A model generated the notes under the pieces. It saw only the letters and a program-made list of their open reading frames with translations. It did not search any database and was not told where the DNA came from. 15,102 nucleotides of DNA from assembly GCA_002294285.1 (NCBI GenBank), contig DBFL01000083.1, positions 46,492 through 61,593 on the forward strand. Direction: 5' to 3'. This DNA is from Candidatus Neomicrothrix sp. UBA881 (lineage in GTDB: Bacteria > Actinomycetota > Acidimicrobiia > Acidimicrobiales > MedAcidi-G1). Position 1 is the first letter of the stretch. Every line of letters starts with the position of its first letter. A program made the translations under genes and the position numbers. Of this stretch, positions 1 through 8,785 are shown piece after piece.

Positions 1-1943
1 GTGAGCATGGTGAGCATGGTGAGCCCTCTTTAGCTGTGGTAAATACTACAACTTGGTTCACTACCGGAGGTGTTGAGTTTTCTGTTGGCACGTTAGTTGA
101 TGGTCCTGCAGCGATGATGTTGTTCGTCGTTACTTTGGTATCCCTACTTGTCCATATTTATTCCACAGATTACGTAGCTGGGGACAGAAGATATACACAT
201 TTTTTCGCTTTCCTATCACTATTCAGTGCATCGATGCTTCTCCTTGTTATCTCCGAAAATACGCTTCAATTACTAGTTTCTTGGGAGTTGGTAGGACTTT
301 GTTCGTTTGCATTAATAGGTCACTGGTGGGAAGAAAAAGATAATTCAAACGCAGCATTAAAAGCATTTCTAACTAACCGTGTTGGAGATATGGGATTGTT
401 GATTGGAGTAACAATCCTTTTCTTTGCTTCAGGAAAACTTTTACCTGACACCTTTGGTTCTTTTTCAATTGTGACAACAAACGCCTTAGCTTCTGCAGGT
501 CTTCTTTCACATAGCACATTGTTGATAGCAGCGTGTTGTCTTATGGCTGCTGTAATGTCAAAATCTGGTCAGTTCTTTTTACACACATGGTTACCTGATG
601 CTATGGCAGGGCCAACACCAGTATCAGCTCTTATACATGCTGCAACAATGGTTGTAGCGGGAGTCTTTATGATCGCTCGTCTCTATGGTGTGTTTTTTGA
701 AGGGTTTTCCATCGGAGGAAGTTCAATAAATTTAATGGCCCTAGTGGGTGGGTTTACAACACTAGTAGGAGCATGTTTAGCATTTGTTCAACGAGATATT
801 AAGAAAGTTCTTGCATATTCAACCATTTCACAACTCGGGTATATGGTTATGGCACTAGGTGTAGGGGCATGGACAGCAGCTATGTTCCATCTTTTCACTC
901 ATGCATTTTTCAAAGCTTGTTTATTTTTAGGATCCGGTTCGGTTGCTCATTCGGTTCACAGTTTTGACATGAAGTCAGATATGGGAGGTTTGAGAAAAGA
1001 AATGCCTCAAACATTTCGGACTTTTATTATTGGTTCAATTGCTCTGGCAGGATTACCACCCTTTGCCGGGTTTTGGTCAAAAGATGAAATACTAGTCGGA
1101 ACAGGTGGATGGGGAGTTATGGGTGGAACAGGTGGGAATGGTTCCTACACGTTCATGTTGGTAATGGGAATGATTACTGCCGCTTTAACTGCTGCGTATA
1201 TGACTAGATGTGTTTATCTAACATTCTTTGGTGAATTCAGAGGACATGGTCACCCTCACGAGTCTGGAAAAAGAATTACTGTACCCCTTTGGATTCTTGC
1301 GGTGTTAGCGATTTTTGCAGGATTTTTAAACTTACCAAAAGGCTTTCAACTGGTTCCGAAGTCACTCCAAGAAAGGTTTGGTCACTATATAGAACCAGTA
1401 GCCGGTTATTTCCCACAAATCTCACATGCGACTCCGAGCTGGTCACTCGCAATAATTTCAACAATCATCGTGATAATTGGAGCTTCGCTTGCATGGCATT
1501 ATTATTTCGTAAAAGTTGATAATGCATCGAAAGAAACTGGACAAAGTCTAACTGAATTACCCAATGGACTTACCACACGTCTTGCGTTAGCAAGAATGGG
1601 TCACACTCTTCTTGTTAACAAGTACTACCTCGATCATTTATATACAGGGATAATCACTCGAGCAGTTAAAGAACCAATTGCTGAATTGGCTTATCGCTCA
1701 AATCAGGCGGTCTTGGATCGCACTGTAGACACATTTGGTCGGAGTGCTGTGAAAATAGGACAACTTAATTATTTCAAAATAGATCAGAATGTTGTTGACG
1801 GTTTTGTTAACGCCTCTGGTCGCATTTCATCGGAAAGCGGTGAAGAACTTCGCAAAATTCAATCCGGAAAAGTTCAGAGTTATGCAGCAATTTTGTTTGC
1901 TGCTGCGACGATTTTAGCCGGTTTGCTCATAGTGATTGTGTAG
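1..1943 (+). CDS. nuoL: NADH-quinone oxidoreductase subunit L, 5'-truncated by window edge
   Basis: Membrane-arm subunit of respiratory complex I (NADH:quinone oxidoreductase), an antiporter-like proton pump at the distal end of the arm. The reading frame is open to the left edge (first full codon at base 3) and gives 646 codons. A GTG at 36 begins an apparently complete ORF, but homology already runs through it and the usual first transmembrane helices are missing, so roughly 60 N-terminal residues lie outside the window. Family signatures: the essential glutamate in SWELVGLCS (Glu codon 285-287), the HTWLPDAMAGPTPVSALIHA block, LAYSTISQLGYM, HAFFKACLFLGSGS, and GLPPFAGFWSKDEIL with its conserved lysine. 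The C-terminal part contains the long lateral helix region and a last membrane segment ending at the TAG stop. The first codons encode an EHG-EHG-E repeat in a loop. nuoM follows 12 bases later, so this is one operon. Confidence 0.97.
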   Translation, partial: EHGEHGEPSLAVVNTTTWFTTGGVEFSVGTLVDGPAAMMLFVVTLVSLLVHIYSTDYVAGDRRYTHFFAFLSLFSASMLLLVISENTLQLLVSWELVGLCSFALIGHWWEEKDNSNAALKAFLTNRVGDMGLLIGVTILFFASGKLLPDTFGSFSIVTTNALASAGLLSHSTLLIAACCLMAAVMSKSGQFFLHTWLPDAMAGPTPVSALIHAATMVVAGVFMIARLYGVFFEGFSIGGSSINLMALVGGFTTLVGACLAFVQRDIKKVLAYSTISQLGYMVMALGVGAWTAAMFHLFTHAFFKACLFLGSGSVAHSVHSFDMKSDMGGLRKEMPQTFRTFIIGSIALAGLPPFAGFWSKDEILVGTGGWGVMGGTGGNGSYTFMLVMGMITAALTAAYMTRCVYLTFFGEFRGHGHPHESGKRITVPLWILAVLAIFAGFLNLPKGFQLVPKSLQERFGHYIEPVAGYFPQISHATPSWSLAIISTIIVIIGASLAWHYYFVKVDNASKETGQSLTELPNGLTTRLALARMGHTLLVNKYYLDHLYTGIITRAVKEPIAELAYRSNQAVLDRTVDTFGRSAVKIGQLNYFKIDQNVVDGFVNASGRISSESGEELRKIQSGKVQSYAAILFAAATILAGLLIVIV

Positions 1944-1955
1944 GAGAAATTAAAC

Positions 1956-3596
1956 ATGGAGAATTTGCTTGATAGTTGGGGCCTTACGGTAATTACTTTT
2001 TCACCTCTACTGGGTGCGTTAGTAATGTTTTTACTCCCAAAAGAAAAAGAACAAGAGCACAAAGTAATTGCCCTTGTTACCTCTATTTGGGTTGCATTTG
2101 TGGGTCTAATACTTCTTATATGGTTTGATCTTGATGCTACTGACAGACTTCAGTACGTAGTAGACAAAAGCTGGATAGAAGCCATTCATAGTCGTTACGT
2201 AGTGGGACTTGATGGAATTTCTTTACCACTTGTTTTGCTAACTGTGCTTATAGTTCCACTCTGTATTGTTTACAGTTGGAACCATTTTCCTGAGCCTAAG
2301 AACCCGAAAACATTTCTGATACTTATCCTCGTTTTAGAGACCGGCATGATCGGTACTTTTGTGGCTCAAGATATGGTGCTCTTCTTTGTTTTCTTCGAAG
2401 TTGTTTTATTGCCAATGTTTTTCATGATCGCTGTTTGGGGAGGTCCAAACAGAAGGTATGCATCTCTGAAATTTTTTCTCTATACACTTTTCGGTTCAGC
2501 ATTAATGCTAGTTAGTTTCCTTTCGCTCTTTTTCTTAACAGGGGCAGAGTCATTTGTATTTACCGAGATAGCTGACAATGTTGTGGCGAATGCCGTTTCT
2601 CGGACAGCACAACTTTGGATATTTGGAGGCATGTTTTTGGGCTTTGGAATTAAAGTTCCTATGTTCCCATTCCATACATGGTTGCCTGATGCTCATACCG
2701 AAGCTCCAACTGTTGGATCTGTAATACTTGCAGCAGTATTACTTAAACTTGGAACTTATGGATTTGTGAGAATCGCAATACCATTACTCCCCGAAGCGGC
2801 AGTCGAATGGGCACCTTGGATAGGACTACTGGCAGTAATAGGAATCATTTATGGTGCTTTCTGTTGCTTGGCTCAAACAGACATGAAACGATTAATTGCA
2901 TTTTCTTCGGTCGCCCATATGGGATTTGTAATGCTAGGAATTTCAACTCTCACGGACTTTGGGATAAATGCAGCAATTATGGGCATGGTTGCCCATGGCC
3001 TTATAACAGGGATGCTTTTCTTCCTAGCCGGTTCTATGAAAGAGCGTTATCACACTTTAGAAATCAAGAGGTTAGGAGGGTTGTTAGTTCAAGCTCCTAA
3101 AATGGGTTGGATTCTAGGATTTTGTGCGATGGCATCTTTAGGTCTGCCAGGGTTAGCAGGATTCTGGGGGGAATTTCCGGCAATACTTTCTGCTTATAAT
3201 CCTGCGAATGGGTTACCCGTTGAAACCTTTAGAACTTTCATGGTTGTCGCAGCATTGGGCACTGTTCTTGCTGCTGGTTACCTTTTGTGGTTGCTTCAGA
3301 GAGCAGCATTCGGCACGCCGAAAGATGAATTTGCTGAAGATCCAAATATCCATGACACAACAAAAACTGAGTGGATAGCTTGGGCTCCTTTACTCGCATT
3401 GATACTTGCATTAGGTATCTATCCAAATCTTGTTTTTAGAACTACCGATGGAGCGGTTGATGCATCTTTAACTCCGTGTTTGACCATAGATGTAAATAAA
3501 TTGAGCCATGAAGAAATCAAATCTGCCCATTGTCCTGAAGTCTACGGTTTAGAAGATCATGACTCTGATCATCATGCTGCTTCGAAAGGTTCGTAG
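1956..3596 (+). CDS. nuoM: NADH-quinone oxidoreductase subunit M
   Basis: Second antiporter-like proton-pumping subunit of complex I, 546 aa with about 14 predicted membrane helices. The residues essential in E. coli NuoM are all present: Glu148 in FFVFFEVVLLPMFF (E. coli Glu144), Lys233 in GIKVPMFPFHTWLPDAHTEA (E. coli Lys234) and Lys264 in ILAAVLLKLG (E. coli Lys265). The ATG at 1956 has a GGAG ribosome site overlapping the nuoL stop (TAGGAG, 1941-1946). Length is slightly above the usual 500-510 because of a hydrophilic C-terminal tail of about 45 residues that ends in an Asp/His-rich stretch (EDHDSDHHAAS). The stop TAG at 3594-3596 shares its last base with the GTG start of nuoN, indicating translational coupling. 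Confidence 0.98.
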   Translation: MENLLDSWGLTVITFSPLLGALVMFLLPKEKEQEHKVIALVTSIWVAFVGLILLIWFDLDATDRLQYVVDKSWIEAIHSRYVVGLDGISLPLVLLTVLIVPLCIVYSWNHFPEPKNPKTFLILILVLETGMIGTFVAQDMVLFFVFFEVVLLPMFFMIAVWGGPNRRYASLKFFLYTLFGSALMLVSFLSLFFLTGAESFVFTEIADNVVANAVSRTAQLWIFGGMFLGFGIKVPMFPFHTWLPDAHTEAPTVGSVILAAVLLKLGTYGFVRIAIPLLPEAAVEWAPWIGLLAVIGIIYGAFCCLAQTDMKRLIAFSSVAHMGFVMLGISTLTDFGINAAIMGMVAHGLITGMLFFLAGSMKERYHTLEIKRLGGLLVQAPKMGWILGFCAMASLGLPGLAGFWGEFPAILSAYNPANGLPVETFRTFMVVAALGTVLAAGYLLWLLQRAAFGTPKDEFAEDPNIHDTTKTEWIAWAPLLALILALGIYPNLVFRTTDGAVDASLTPCLTIDVNKLSHEEIKSAHCPEVYGLEDHDSDHHAASKGS

Positions 3597-5104
3597 TGAC
3601 AAGTAACCTAGTGATCGTAGCGTTTGAAAGGCCTGCAATTGATTGGCATGCTGTCGCACCTGAGATAGTTCTGCTTTCTGTCGGGGTTTTGGTAACTCTT
3701 TTAGACATCTTGTTTTTAGAAAAGGCACGTCCTTATATGGCGGCATTATCTGGTTTGGGAATTCTGGCTACAGCAATACCTCTTTTAACCCTTGGTATCG
3801 ATGGAAATGACAGGATTTTATTTGATGGCGCTTATGTTGTTGACGATTTTTCATTAGTTTTAAAGGCCGTCTTCCTTTTAGCGGGGTATGTGGTCGTTCT
3901 TCTGTCAACCAATTACATAGTTGATGGTGATTATTGGGAGAGTGAATATTATGGTCTCCTCCTAGCTTCACTCATGGGCATGGTGATGATGGCATCATCA
4001 AGAGATTTGATCTCTGTTTTTGTAGCTTTGGAATTACTTTCGATTCCCGCATACTTGATGGTTGCCTGGAGAAAACGAGATCCAAAATCGAATGAAGCCG
4101 GTCTCAAATACTACTTAATGGGTGTTTTTGCTTCTGCGGTAATGCTCTATGGAATGTCTCTATTATTTGGAGTGAGCGGGACTACGGTACTCAGTGGAAT
4201 CGCTGATTCTATTCAGTCTGGTAATGCTTCGAGTTCTGTAATGACATTAGGGATTGTTTTTGTGGTAGCAGGGTTTGCTTTTAAAGTATCGGCAGTTCCA
4301 TTTCACACTTGGGCGCCAGATGTGTATGAAGGCGCCCCAACGCCTGTAACTGCTTTTCTTTCAGTTTCTTCTAAAACTGCCGGGTTCGTTGCTTTACTTG
4401 CTCTTATTTTTGTTGGTTTCTATGAACTCTCAAATGTTTGGGAGCCGCTTATTTGGGTGCTTTCAGCACTTTCAATGACAGTCGGAAACTTGATTGCATT
4501 AAGGCAAAAAAACATAGTTCGACTTATGGCTTATTCCGGCGTGGCGCAAACAGGGTTTATGATCGCTCCTTTAGCTGTTGCAGGTCACAGTCTTACTACG
4601 GGTGATCAGGCCTTATCGGCGGTAATAACATATTTGGCTATTTATGCAGCCATGAACCTTGGAGCATTTGCCGTCATAATTACTTTGGCAAGACGAACTG
4701 GCACCGCAGAAATTGATTCATTTGCCGGAGCTTTCCATTTCGCCCCAGGGTTGACAGTGGCTATGACAATTTTTCTATTTTCCCTTGCAGGAATTCCACC
4801 TCTAGGAGGGTGGTTTGCGAAGTTTGAAGTCTTTAGAGTTTTAGCAACTGCGGGAGAAACTTGGGGTTATTTACTCGCTGTTGTCGCAGCTATAAATTCT
4901 GTTATAGCTCTCTTTTACTATGCATCAATTGCGCGCAAAATGTGGGCAGATGAATCTGCAGGAGTCGACCTAAATCAGGTTGACATCACACCCTCACTCG
5001 TTTCAGCTCTGGGAATTTGTGTAATAGTTACTTTGCTATTTGGAATTTTCCCCCAGTTAGTAGCTCGTTTCACAGAAGTGAGCCTTTTGGCTTTAGGTGC
5101 CTAG
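3596..5104 (+). CDS. nuoN: NADH-quinone oxidoreductase subunit N
   Basis: Third antiporter-like subunit of complex I, 502 aa and wholly membrane-embedded. It begins at a GTG overlapping the nuoM stop by one base (taGTG); AAAGG upstream can serve as ribosome site. Conserved charged membrane residues are visible: Glu146 in VALELLSIPAYLMVAW, Lys230 in GFAFKVSAVPFHTWAPDVYEG and Lys260 in SVSSKTAGFVAL. Further family blocks are LMAYSGVAQTGFM and AGIPPLGGWFAKFEVF. Its order after nuoL and nuoM is the standard end of the nuoA-N operon. The reading frame closes at TAG 5102-5104, and the downstream methyltransferase starts 17 bases later on the same strand, probably in the same transcript. Confidence 0.98.
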   Translation: MTSNLVIVAFERPAIDWHAVAPEIVLLSVGVLVTLLDILFLEKARPYMAALSGLGILATAIPLLTLGIDGNDRILFDGAYVVDDFSLVLKAVFLLAGYVVVLLSTNYIVDGDYWESEYYGLLLASLMGMVMMASSRDLISVFVALELLSIPAYLMVAWRKRDPKSNEAGLKYYLMGVFASAVMLYGMSLLFGVSGTTVLSGIADSIQSGNASSSVMTLGIVFVVAGFAFKVSAVPFHTWAPDVYEGAPTPVTAFLSVSSKTAGFVALLALIFVGFYELSNVWEPLIWVLSALSMTVGNLIALRQKNIVRLMAYSGVAQTGFMIAPLAVAGHSLTTGDQALSAVITYLAIYAAMNLGAFAVIITLARRTGTAEIDSFAGAFHFAPGLTVAMTIFLFSLAGIPPLGGWFAKFEVFRVLATAGETWGYLLAVVAAINSVIALFYYASIARKMWADESAGVDLNQVDITPSLVSALGICVIVTLLFGIFPQLVARFTEVSLLALGA

Positions 5105-5121
5105 ATAATAAAACAAGCGGC

Positions 5122-6162
5122 ATGTTGGCTGAAGACTTAAAGAGCCGTATAAGAAGATCAGGGCCTCTTTCTTTTTCAAATTTCGTTGAAGCATGTCTTT
5201 ATGATTCTGAAAATGGTTTTTATACAAAGACTGGAAGAGCCGGGCGAAGAGGAGACTTTATAACAAGCCCAGAGGTTGGCCCAGTTTTCGGTCATTTAAT
5301 AGCAAATTGGTTAGATCAGTTGTGGACAGAAATTCAAAAACCAAAAGATTTTCAAGTCATTGAAGTTGGAGCGGGATGCGGGACACTTGCGAGAACAATA
5401 TTGGATTCTGAGCCAAAATGTCTAGAGAGTGGAAGTTATGTGATGGTTGAACGTTCGGAAGAGCTAAGAAAAGAGCATCCGACTTCTGAAAAACTTGTTT
5501 CAACGATGCAAATGCCTGAGGGTCCGATCGTAGGTGCAGTGATTGCTAATGAGCTTTTGGACAACTTGCCTTTCGATCTATTAGAAGGGGATGGGAATTG
5601 TTGGAAAGAGGTTTGCATTGATCTAATGGATGATCAATTTATTGAGATCTTAACCACTGAGAAAGATCCACCAATTGAAATTGCTCCACTCAAAGGTGCC
5701 CGGATCCCAGTCCAGACTCAATCAAATAACTGGATAAAAGATGTGATTGAAAAAATTTCTAAAGGTTCTATATTGCTTTTTGATTATGGATCAACGACAC
5801 AAGAAATGAGTCAAAGACATCAAGATTCATGGCTTCGAACGTTTAAGAGGCATTTTAGAGGTGATAGTCCTCTTGAAGATGTAGGAAATCAAGATGTGAC
5901 AGTCGAAGTGGCTATTGATCAATTACCCAAAGGGTTTTCTATATCAACGCAAAAACAGTTTCTTGAAAATCAAGGAATAAATAAACTAGTCGAGGAAGGG
6001 CGAAAGATTTGGGAAGAGTCATCATCGATTGGGGACTTAAAAGCCGTAAAAGCAAGAAGCAGAATTACTGAAGCGGATGCACTTCTTGACCCAAAGGGTC
6101 TGGGAGGTTTTTTTGTTTTTGAATGGAAGATCGGTTCCAGTGGTGCCGTGTCAGAAAACTAA
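5122..6162 (+). CDS. SAM-dependent methyltransferase, MidA/NDUFAF7 family
   Basis: 346-aa soluble class I methyltransferase of the family covering bacterial COG1565 proteins and eukaryotic MidA/NDUFAF7. Visible blocks, in order: the N-terminal GPLSFSNFVEACLYDSENGF (13-32), DFITSPEVGPVFGHLIANWL (45-64), SAM-binding motif I VIEVGAGCGTLARTIL (79-94), the post-motif VIANELLDNLPFDLL (140-154), LLFDYG (218-223) and the C-terminal block around RTFKRHFRGDSPLEDVGNQD (239-258). The frame is open upstream inside nuoN to 5017, but homology starts at MLAEDLKSRI, so ATG 5122 is chosen; its ribosome site is weak. Human NDUFAF7 methylates an arginine of NDUFS2, the complex I 49-kDa subunit (bacterial NuoD). 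Being directly after nuoN makes a complex I substrate plausible, but that is inference. The substrate of bacterial members is generally not established. Confidence 0.9.
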   Translation: MLAEDLKSRIRRSGPLSFSNFVEACLYDSENGFYTKTGRAGRRGDFITSPEVGPVFGHLIANWLDQLWTEIQKPKDFQVIEVGAGCGTLARTILDSEPKCLESGSYVMVERSEELRKEHPTSEKLVSTMQMPEGPIVGAVIANELLDNLPFDLLEGDGNCWKEVCIDLMDDQFIEILTTEKDPPIEIAPLKGARIPVQTQSNNWIKDVIEKISKGSILLFDYGSTTQEMSQRHQDSWLRTFKRHFRGDSPLEDVGNQDVTVEVAIDQLPKGFSISTQKQFLENQGINKLVEEGRKIWEESSSIGDLKAVKARSRITEADALLDPKGLGGFFVFEWKIGSSGAVSEN

Positions 6163-6180
6163 AATCCCTTTTACGCCCGT

Positions 6181-6201
6181 AAGTAAGTTGGCTTCTTACT
6201 T
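6181..6201. promoter_or_regulatory. Perfect inverted repeat upstream of acs (possible operator or weak terminator)
   Basis: AAGTAAG (6181-6187) and CTTACTT (6195-6201) are exact inverted repeats separated by the 7-base TTGGCTT. A -10-like TAAAAT lies at 6206-6211, so if that is a promoter the repeat covers its -35 region. A dimeric regulator binding there would control acs. As RNA the same bases form a 7-bp hairpin, but no T tract follows and the stem is AT-rich, so a terminator for the upstream nuo operon is less convincing. The sequence shows the symmetry; the role is inferred. Confidence 0.35.
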
Positions 6202-6237
6202 TGTCTAAAATCATCTAATCAAACAAGGGGGTAATAA

Positions 6238-8232
6238 ATGAGCGAATCAACAATTGAAGAGTTTTACGTTGAGGATCGAACATTTCCGCCAGATCCAGAT
6301 TTTGTAAAAAAAGCATTGATTAATGATTCCTCTCACCATGATGAAGCTATCTCTGACTATGAGTCATTTTGGGCTAGACAAGCGAGAGATTTGATTACGT
6401 GGGATGAAGATTTCCATACAACACTTGAGTGGGAGCTTCCTTTTGCAAAATGGTTTGTCGGAGGGCGACTAAATATTTCCTACAACTGTTTAGACCGGCA
6501 TGTAGAAGCAGGTTACGGAGACCGAATTGCATATTTTTGGGAAGGAGAGCCCGGTGACACCAGAAAAATTACATATCAGGATCTTCTTGTGGAAGTTTCC
6601 AAATTCGCGAATGTTCTAAAAGAAATAGGTTTGAATAAGGGTGATCGAGTCGCTATTTACATGCCGATGATTCCCGAACTTCCCATAGCGATGCTTGCTT
6701 GCGCCAGGATTGGGTTGGTTCATAGCGTTATATTCGGAGGATTTTCACCTGACGCGATAATTGACCGTTGTGAAGATGCTCAAGCGCGTCTAATTATTAC
6801 AGCCGATGCTGGTTACCGAAGAGGTATTCCATCTCCTTTAAAACCAAATGTTGACAAGGCGTTGGAGAGTGGTGCTTCGTCTGTGGAAAATGTAATTGTT
6901 GTCAATCGATGTGATCTCGAAACGCAAATGGAGAAGGGACGTGATTTTTGGTGGCATGATCTGGTTGACAAGGCAGACTCGAATTGCCCACCTGAATCTT
7001 TGGACAGCGAGGATCTCCTTTATTTGCTTTACACATCCGGTACCACAGCAAAACCAAAAGGGATCATGCACACAACGGCGGGTTATTTAACGCAAGTAAT
7101 GTACACACACCGTTATACCTTCGACATAAACCGGGAGAAAGATATTTATTGGTGTGCAGCAGACATAGGTTGGGTTACAGGTCACAGCTATATCGTTTAT
7201 GGCCCCTTGGCCAATGGTTGTACATCGGTCATGTACGAAGGGACACCTGATACTCCTCGCCCGGAACTTCGTGTAGGTGATCAACCGGAGTGGCCCAAAG
7301 ATCGGTTATGGGACATTATTGAGCGCTATGGTGTTACGCAACTTTATACAGCTCCTACTGCTATAAGGACTTTTATGAAATGGGGAGCGCAAGAGCCGGC
7401 TTCACACGATTTGTCTACTTTGAGAGTTTTAGGAACGGTAGGAGAGCCAATAAACCCTGAGGCGTGGATGTGGTATCACGAACACATTGGGGGAAGTAAT
7501 TGTCCGATTGTTGACACTTGGTGGCAAACGGAAACGGGTGGGCATATGATCACTCCGCTTCCAGGTTTGACAACCACCAAACCAGGATCTGCTTGTCAAT
7601 CCATTCCGGGTGTTTTCATGGAAGTAGTAGACGATGGTGGTAACCCTATTGAGCAAGGAGGAGGCTACTTGACCATCACTCATCCATGGCCCAGTATGCT
7701 CAGAGGGATTTGGGGAGATCCTGAAAGATACAAAGAAACTTATTGGTCACGTTTTGAAGGACGGTATTTTGCAGGAGACGGAGCAAAGCTCGATAAGGAT
7801 GGATACTTATGGCTTTTAGGCAGAGTGGATGACGTAATGAATGTCTCTGGTCACCGCATTTCAACTGCAGAAGTAGAATCAGCACTTGTAGACCACCCAG
7901 CAGTAGCTGAAGCGGCGGTAGTTGGTGTTGCTGATGAGACGACAGGACAAGCCATAGTTGGTTATGTCATTTTGAGAGGTTCTTTTGAAGCCTCAGATTC
8001 TCTAGGAAATGAGATTCGTGCTCATGTTGCAGAAAAGCTAGGACCTATCGCCAGACCGAAGACGGTGGTTTTAGTTCCTGACCTTCCAAAGACTAGAAGT
8101 GGCAAAATCATGAGACGTCTTTTGAGAGATGTTGCAGAAGGTAGAGATTTAGGTGATACAACCACTCTGGCCGATTCAAGTGTTGTTGAGGAAATACGCG
8201 TTCGGGCAACGGATTCTCCTGACGAGGATTAA
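6238..8232 (+). CDS. acs: Acetyl-CoA synthetase (AMP-forming acetate-CoA ligase)
   Basis: Cytoplasmic enzyme that activates acetate with ATP to acetyl-AMP and then acetyl-CoA, feeding carbon into the TCA/glyoxylate pathways. It has 664 aa, against about 650 in E. coli. The start ATG has a strong GGGGG ribosome site (AAGGGGGTAATAAATG). ANL-superfamily motifs: phosphate-binding loop [11 protein letters not shown] (265-275), [11 protein letters not shown] (425-435) with Trp429 matching the Trp that restricts the pocket to acetate, YFAGDGA (510-516), hinge [15 protein letters not shown] (528-542), and [11 protein letters not shown] (617-627) with Lys623 as the adenylation lysine, which is the residue acetylated for inactivation in other bacteria. 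The loop reads TTAKPKG where many homologues have TTGKPKG or STGKPKG. An inverted repeat upstream may regulate it, and a HAD phosphatase gene follows after 9 bases. Confidence 0.97.
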   Translation: MSESTIEEFYVEDRTFPPDPDFVKKALINDSSHHDEAISDYESFWARQARDLITWDEDFHTTLEWELPFAKWFVGGRLNISYNCLDRHVEAGYGDRIAYFWEGEPGDTRKITYQDLLVEVSKFANVLKEIGLNKGDRVAIYMPMIPELPIAMLACARIGLVHSVIFGGFSPDAIIDRCEDAQARLIITADAGYRRGIPSPLKPNVDKALESGASSVENVIVVNRCDLETQMEKGRDFWWHDLVDKADSNCPPESLDSEDLLYLLYTSGTTAKPKGIMHTTAGYLTQVMYTHRYTFDINREKDIYWCAADIGWVTGHSYIVYGPLANGCTSVMYEGTPDTPRPELRVGDQPEWPKDRLWDIIERYGVTQLYTAPTAIRTFMKWGAQEPASHDLSTLRVLGTVGEPINPEAWMWYHEHIGGSNCPIVDTWWQTETGGHMITPLPGLTTTKPGSACQSIPGVFMEVVDDGGNPIEQGGGYLTITHPWPSMLRGIWGDPERYKETYWSRFEGRYFAGDGAKLDKDGYLWLLGRVDDVMNVSGHRISTAEVESALVDHPAVAEAAVVGVADETTGQAIVGYVILRGSFEASDSLGNEIRAHVAEKLGPIARPKTVVLVPDLPKTRSGKIMRRLLRDVAEGRDLGDTTTLADSSVVEEIRVRATDSPDED

Positions 8233-8241
8233 TTAGTCAGG

Positions 8242-8736
8242 ATGTTCGTTTACAGAGATAAAGAACCTCCTTCTGGCAATGTTTTAATTGTTGATATAGA
8301 CGGAGTTTTAGCTGATGCATCTGCACACCAACATTTCTTAAACGGTGAAACCCAAAATTGGGAAGCATTTTTTAAAGCTTTGATAGATAGTAGAACCTCA
8401 AGAGAAGTTCAGGAACTTGTTAGGTCTATATCTTCATCTTCTGATATCCCTGTTTTCCTATTGACAGCCAGACCTTCTTATCTTTTTGAAATGACAGTTA
8501 AGTGGTTAGATAAAAATAAGGTCTTTTGGGATGCACTTTTGATGAGAGATGAAGGTGATGAAAGAGAATCTCCCGAAATTAAGTTGGACTTGGTAAGAGA
8601 TTTGATGACAAGCGGGTACAAGCCTGAACTCGTGCTTGATGACGACCCTAGGAATTTAAACATGTTTTGGCAACAAAAAATTCCTTGTGTCTATGTTCAT
8701 TCTGGATATTACGAAATAGATCAAGATGGAAATTAA
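8242..8736 (+). CDS. HAD-superfamily phosphatase resembling polynucleotide kinase 3'-phosphatase domain
   Basis: 164-aa soluble protein of the haloacid dehalogenase superfamily. HAD motifs are all visible: motif I VDIDGVLAD with nucleophile Asp18 and general acid Asp20; motif II LLTARP with Thr75; a motif III lysine, probably Lys114 in PEIKLDLVRDL; motif IV VLDDDPRN (131-138). The arrangement between them, with a T-x-K-W-L helix (85-89), LLMRDEGDERES, then DDD-P-R-N followed by Met-x-Trp and a Cys-Val-x-Val strand, resembles the C-terminal 3'-phosphatase half of T4 polynucleotide kinase; no kinase domain is attached. A role in removing 3'-phosphates from nucleic acid or nucleotides is thus possible but not shown; other HAD substrates remain open. 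It starts 9 bases after acs, so it is likely co-transcribed, with a weak ribosome site (TCAGG). Confidence 0.8.
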   Translation: MFVYRDKEPPSGNVLIVDIDGVLADASAHQHFLNGETQNWEAFFKALIDSRTSREVQELVRSISSSSDIPVFLLTARPSYLFEMTVKWLDKNKVFWDALLMRDEGDERESPEIKLDLVRDLMTSGYKPELVLDDDPRNLNMFWQQKIPCVYVHSGYYEIDQDGN

Positions 8737-8785
8737 ACTGTTATCTAGTACTTTTATTACAAAATGATGAGGTTCGGAGAGAAAG

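Noticed and set aside
36..38. GTG as start of a complete nuoL
   Set aside because: The frame is open upstream to the window edge and the protein would lack the N-terminal membrane helices of the family.
265..275. Gly-to-Ala change in the Acs phosphate loop (TTAKPKG; residue numbers) as sign of inactivation
   Set aside because: The catalytic lysine, Trp pocket and all other motifs are intact, so it is probably normal family variation.
6188..6211. TTGGCT and TAAAAT as a standard promoter for acs
   Set aside because: The spacer is only 12 bases, too short for a normal -35/-10 pair; only the -10-like hexamer is kept as a possibility.
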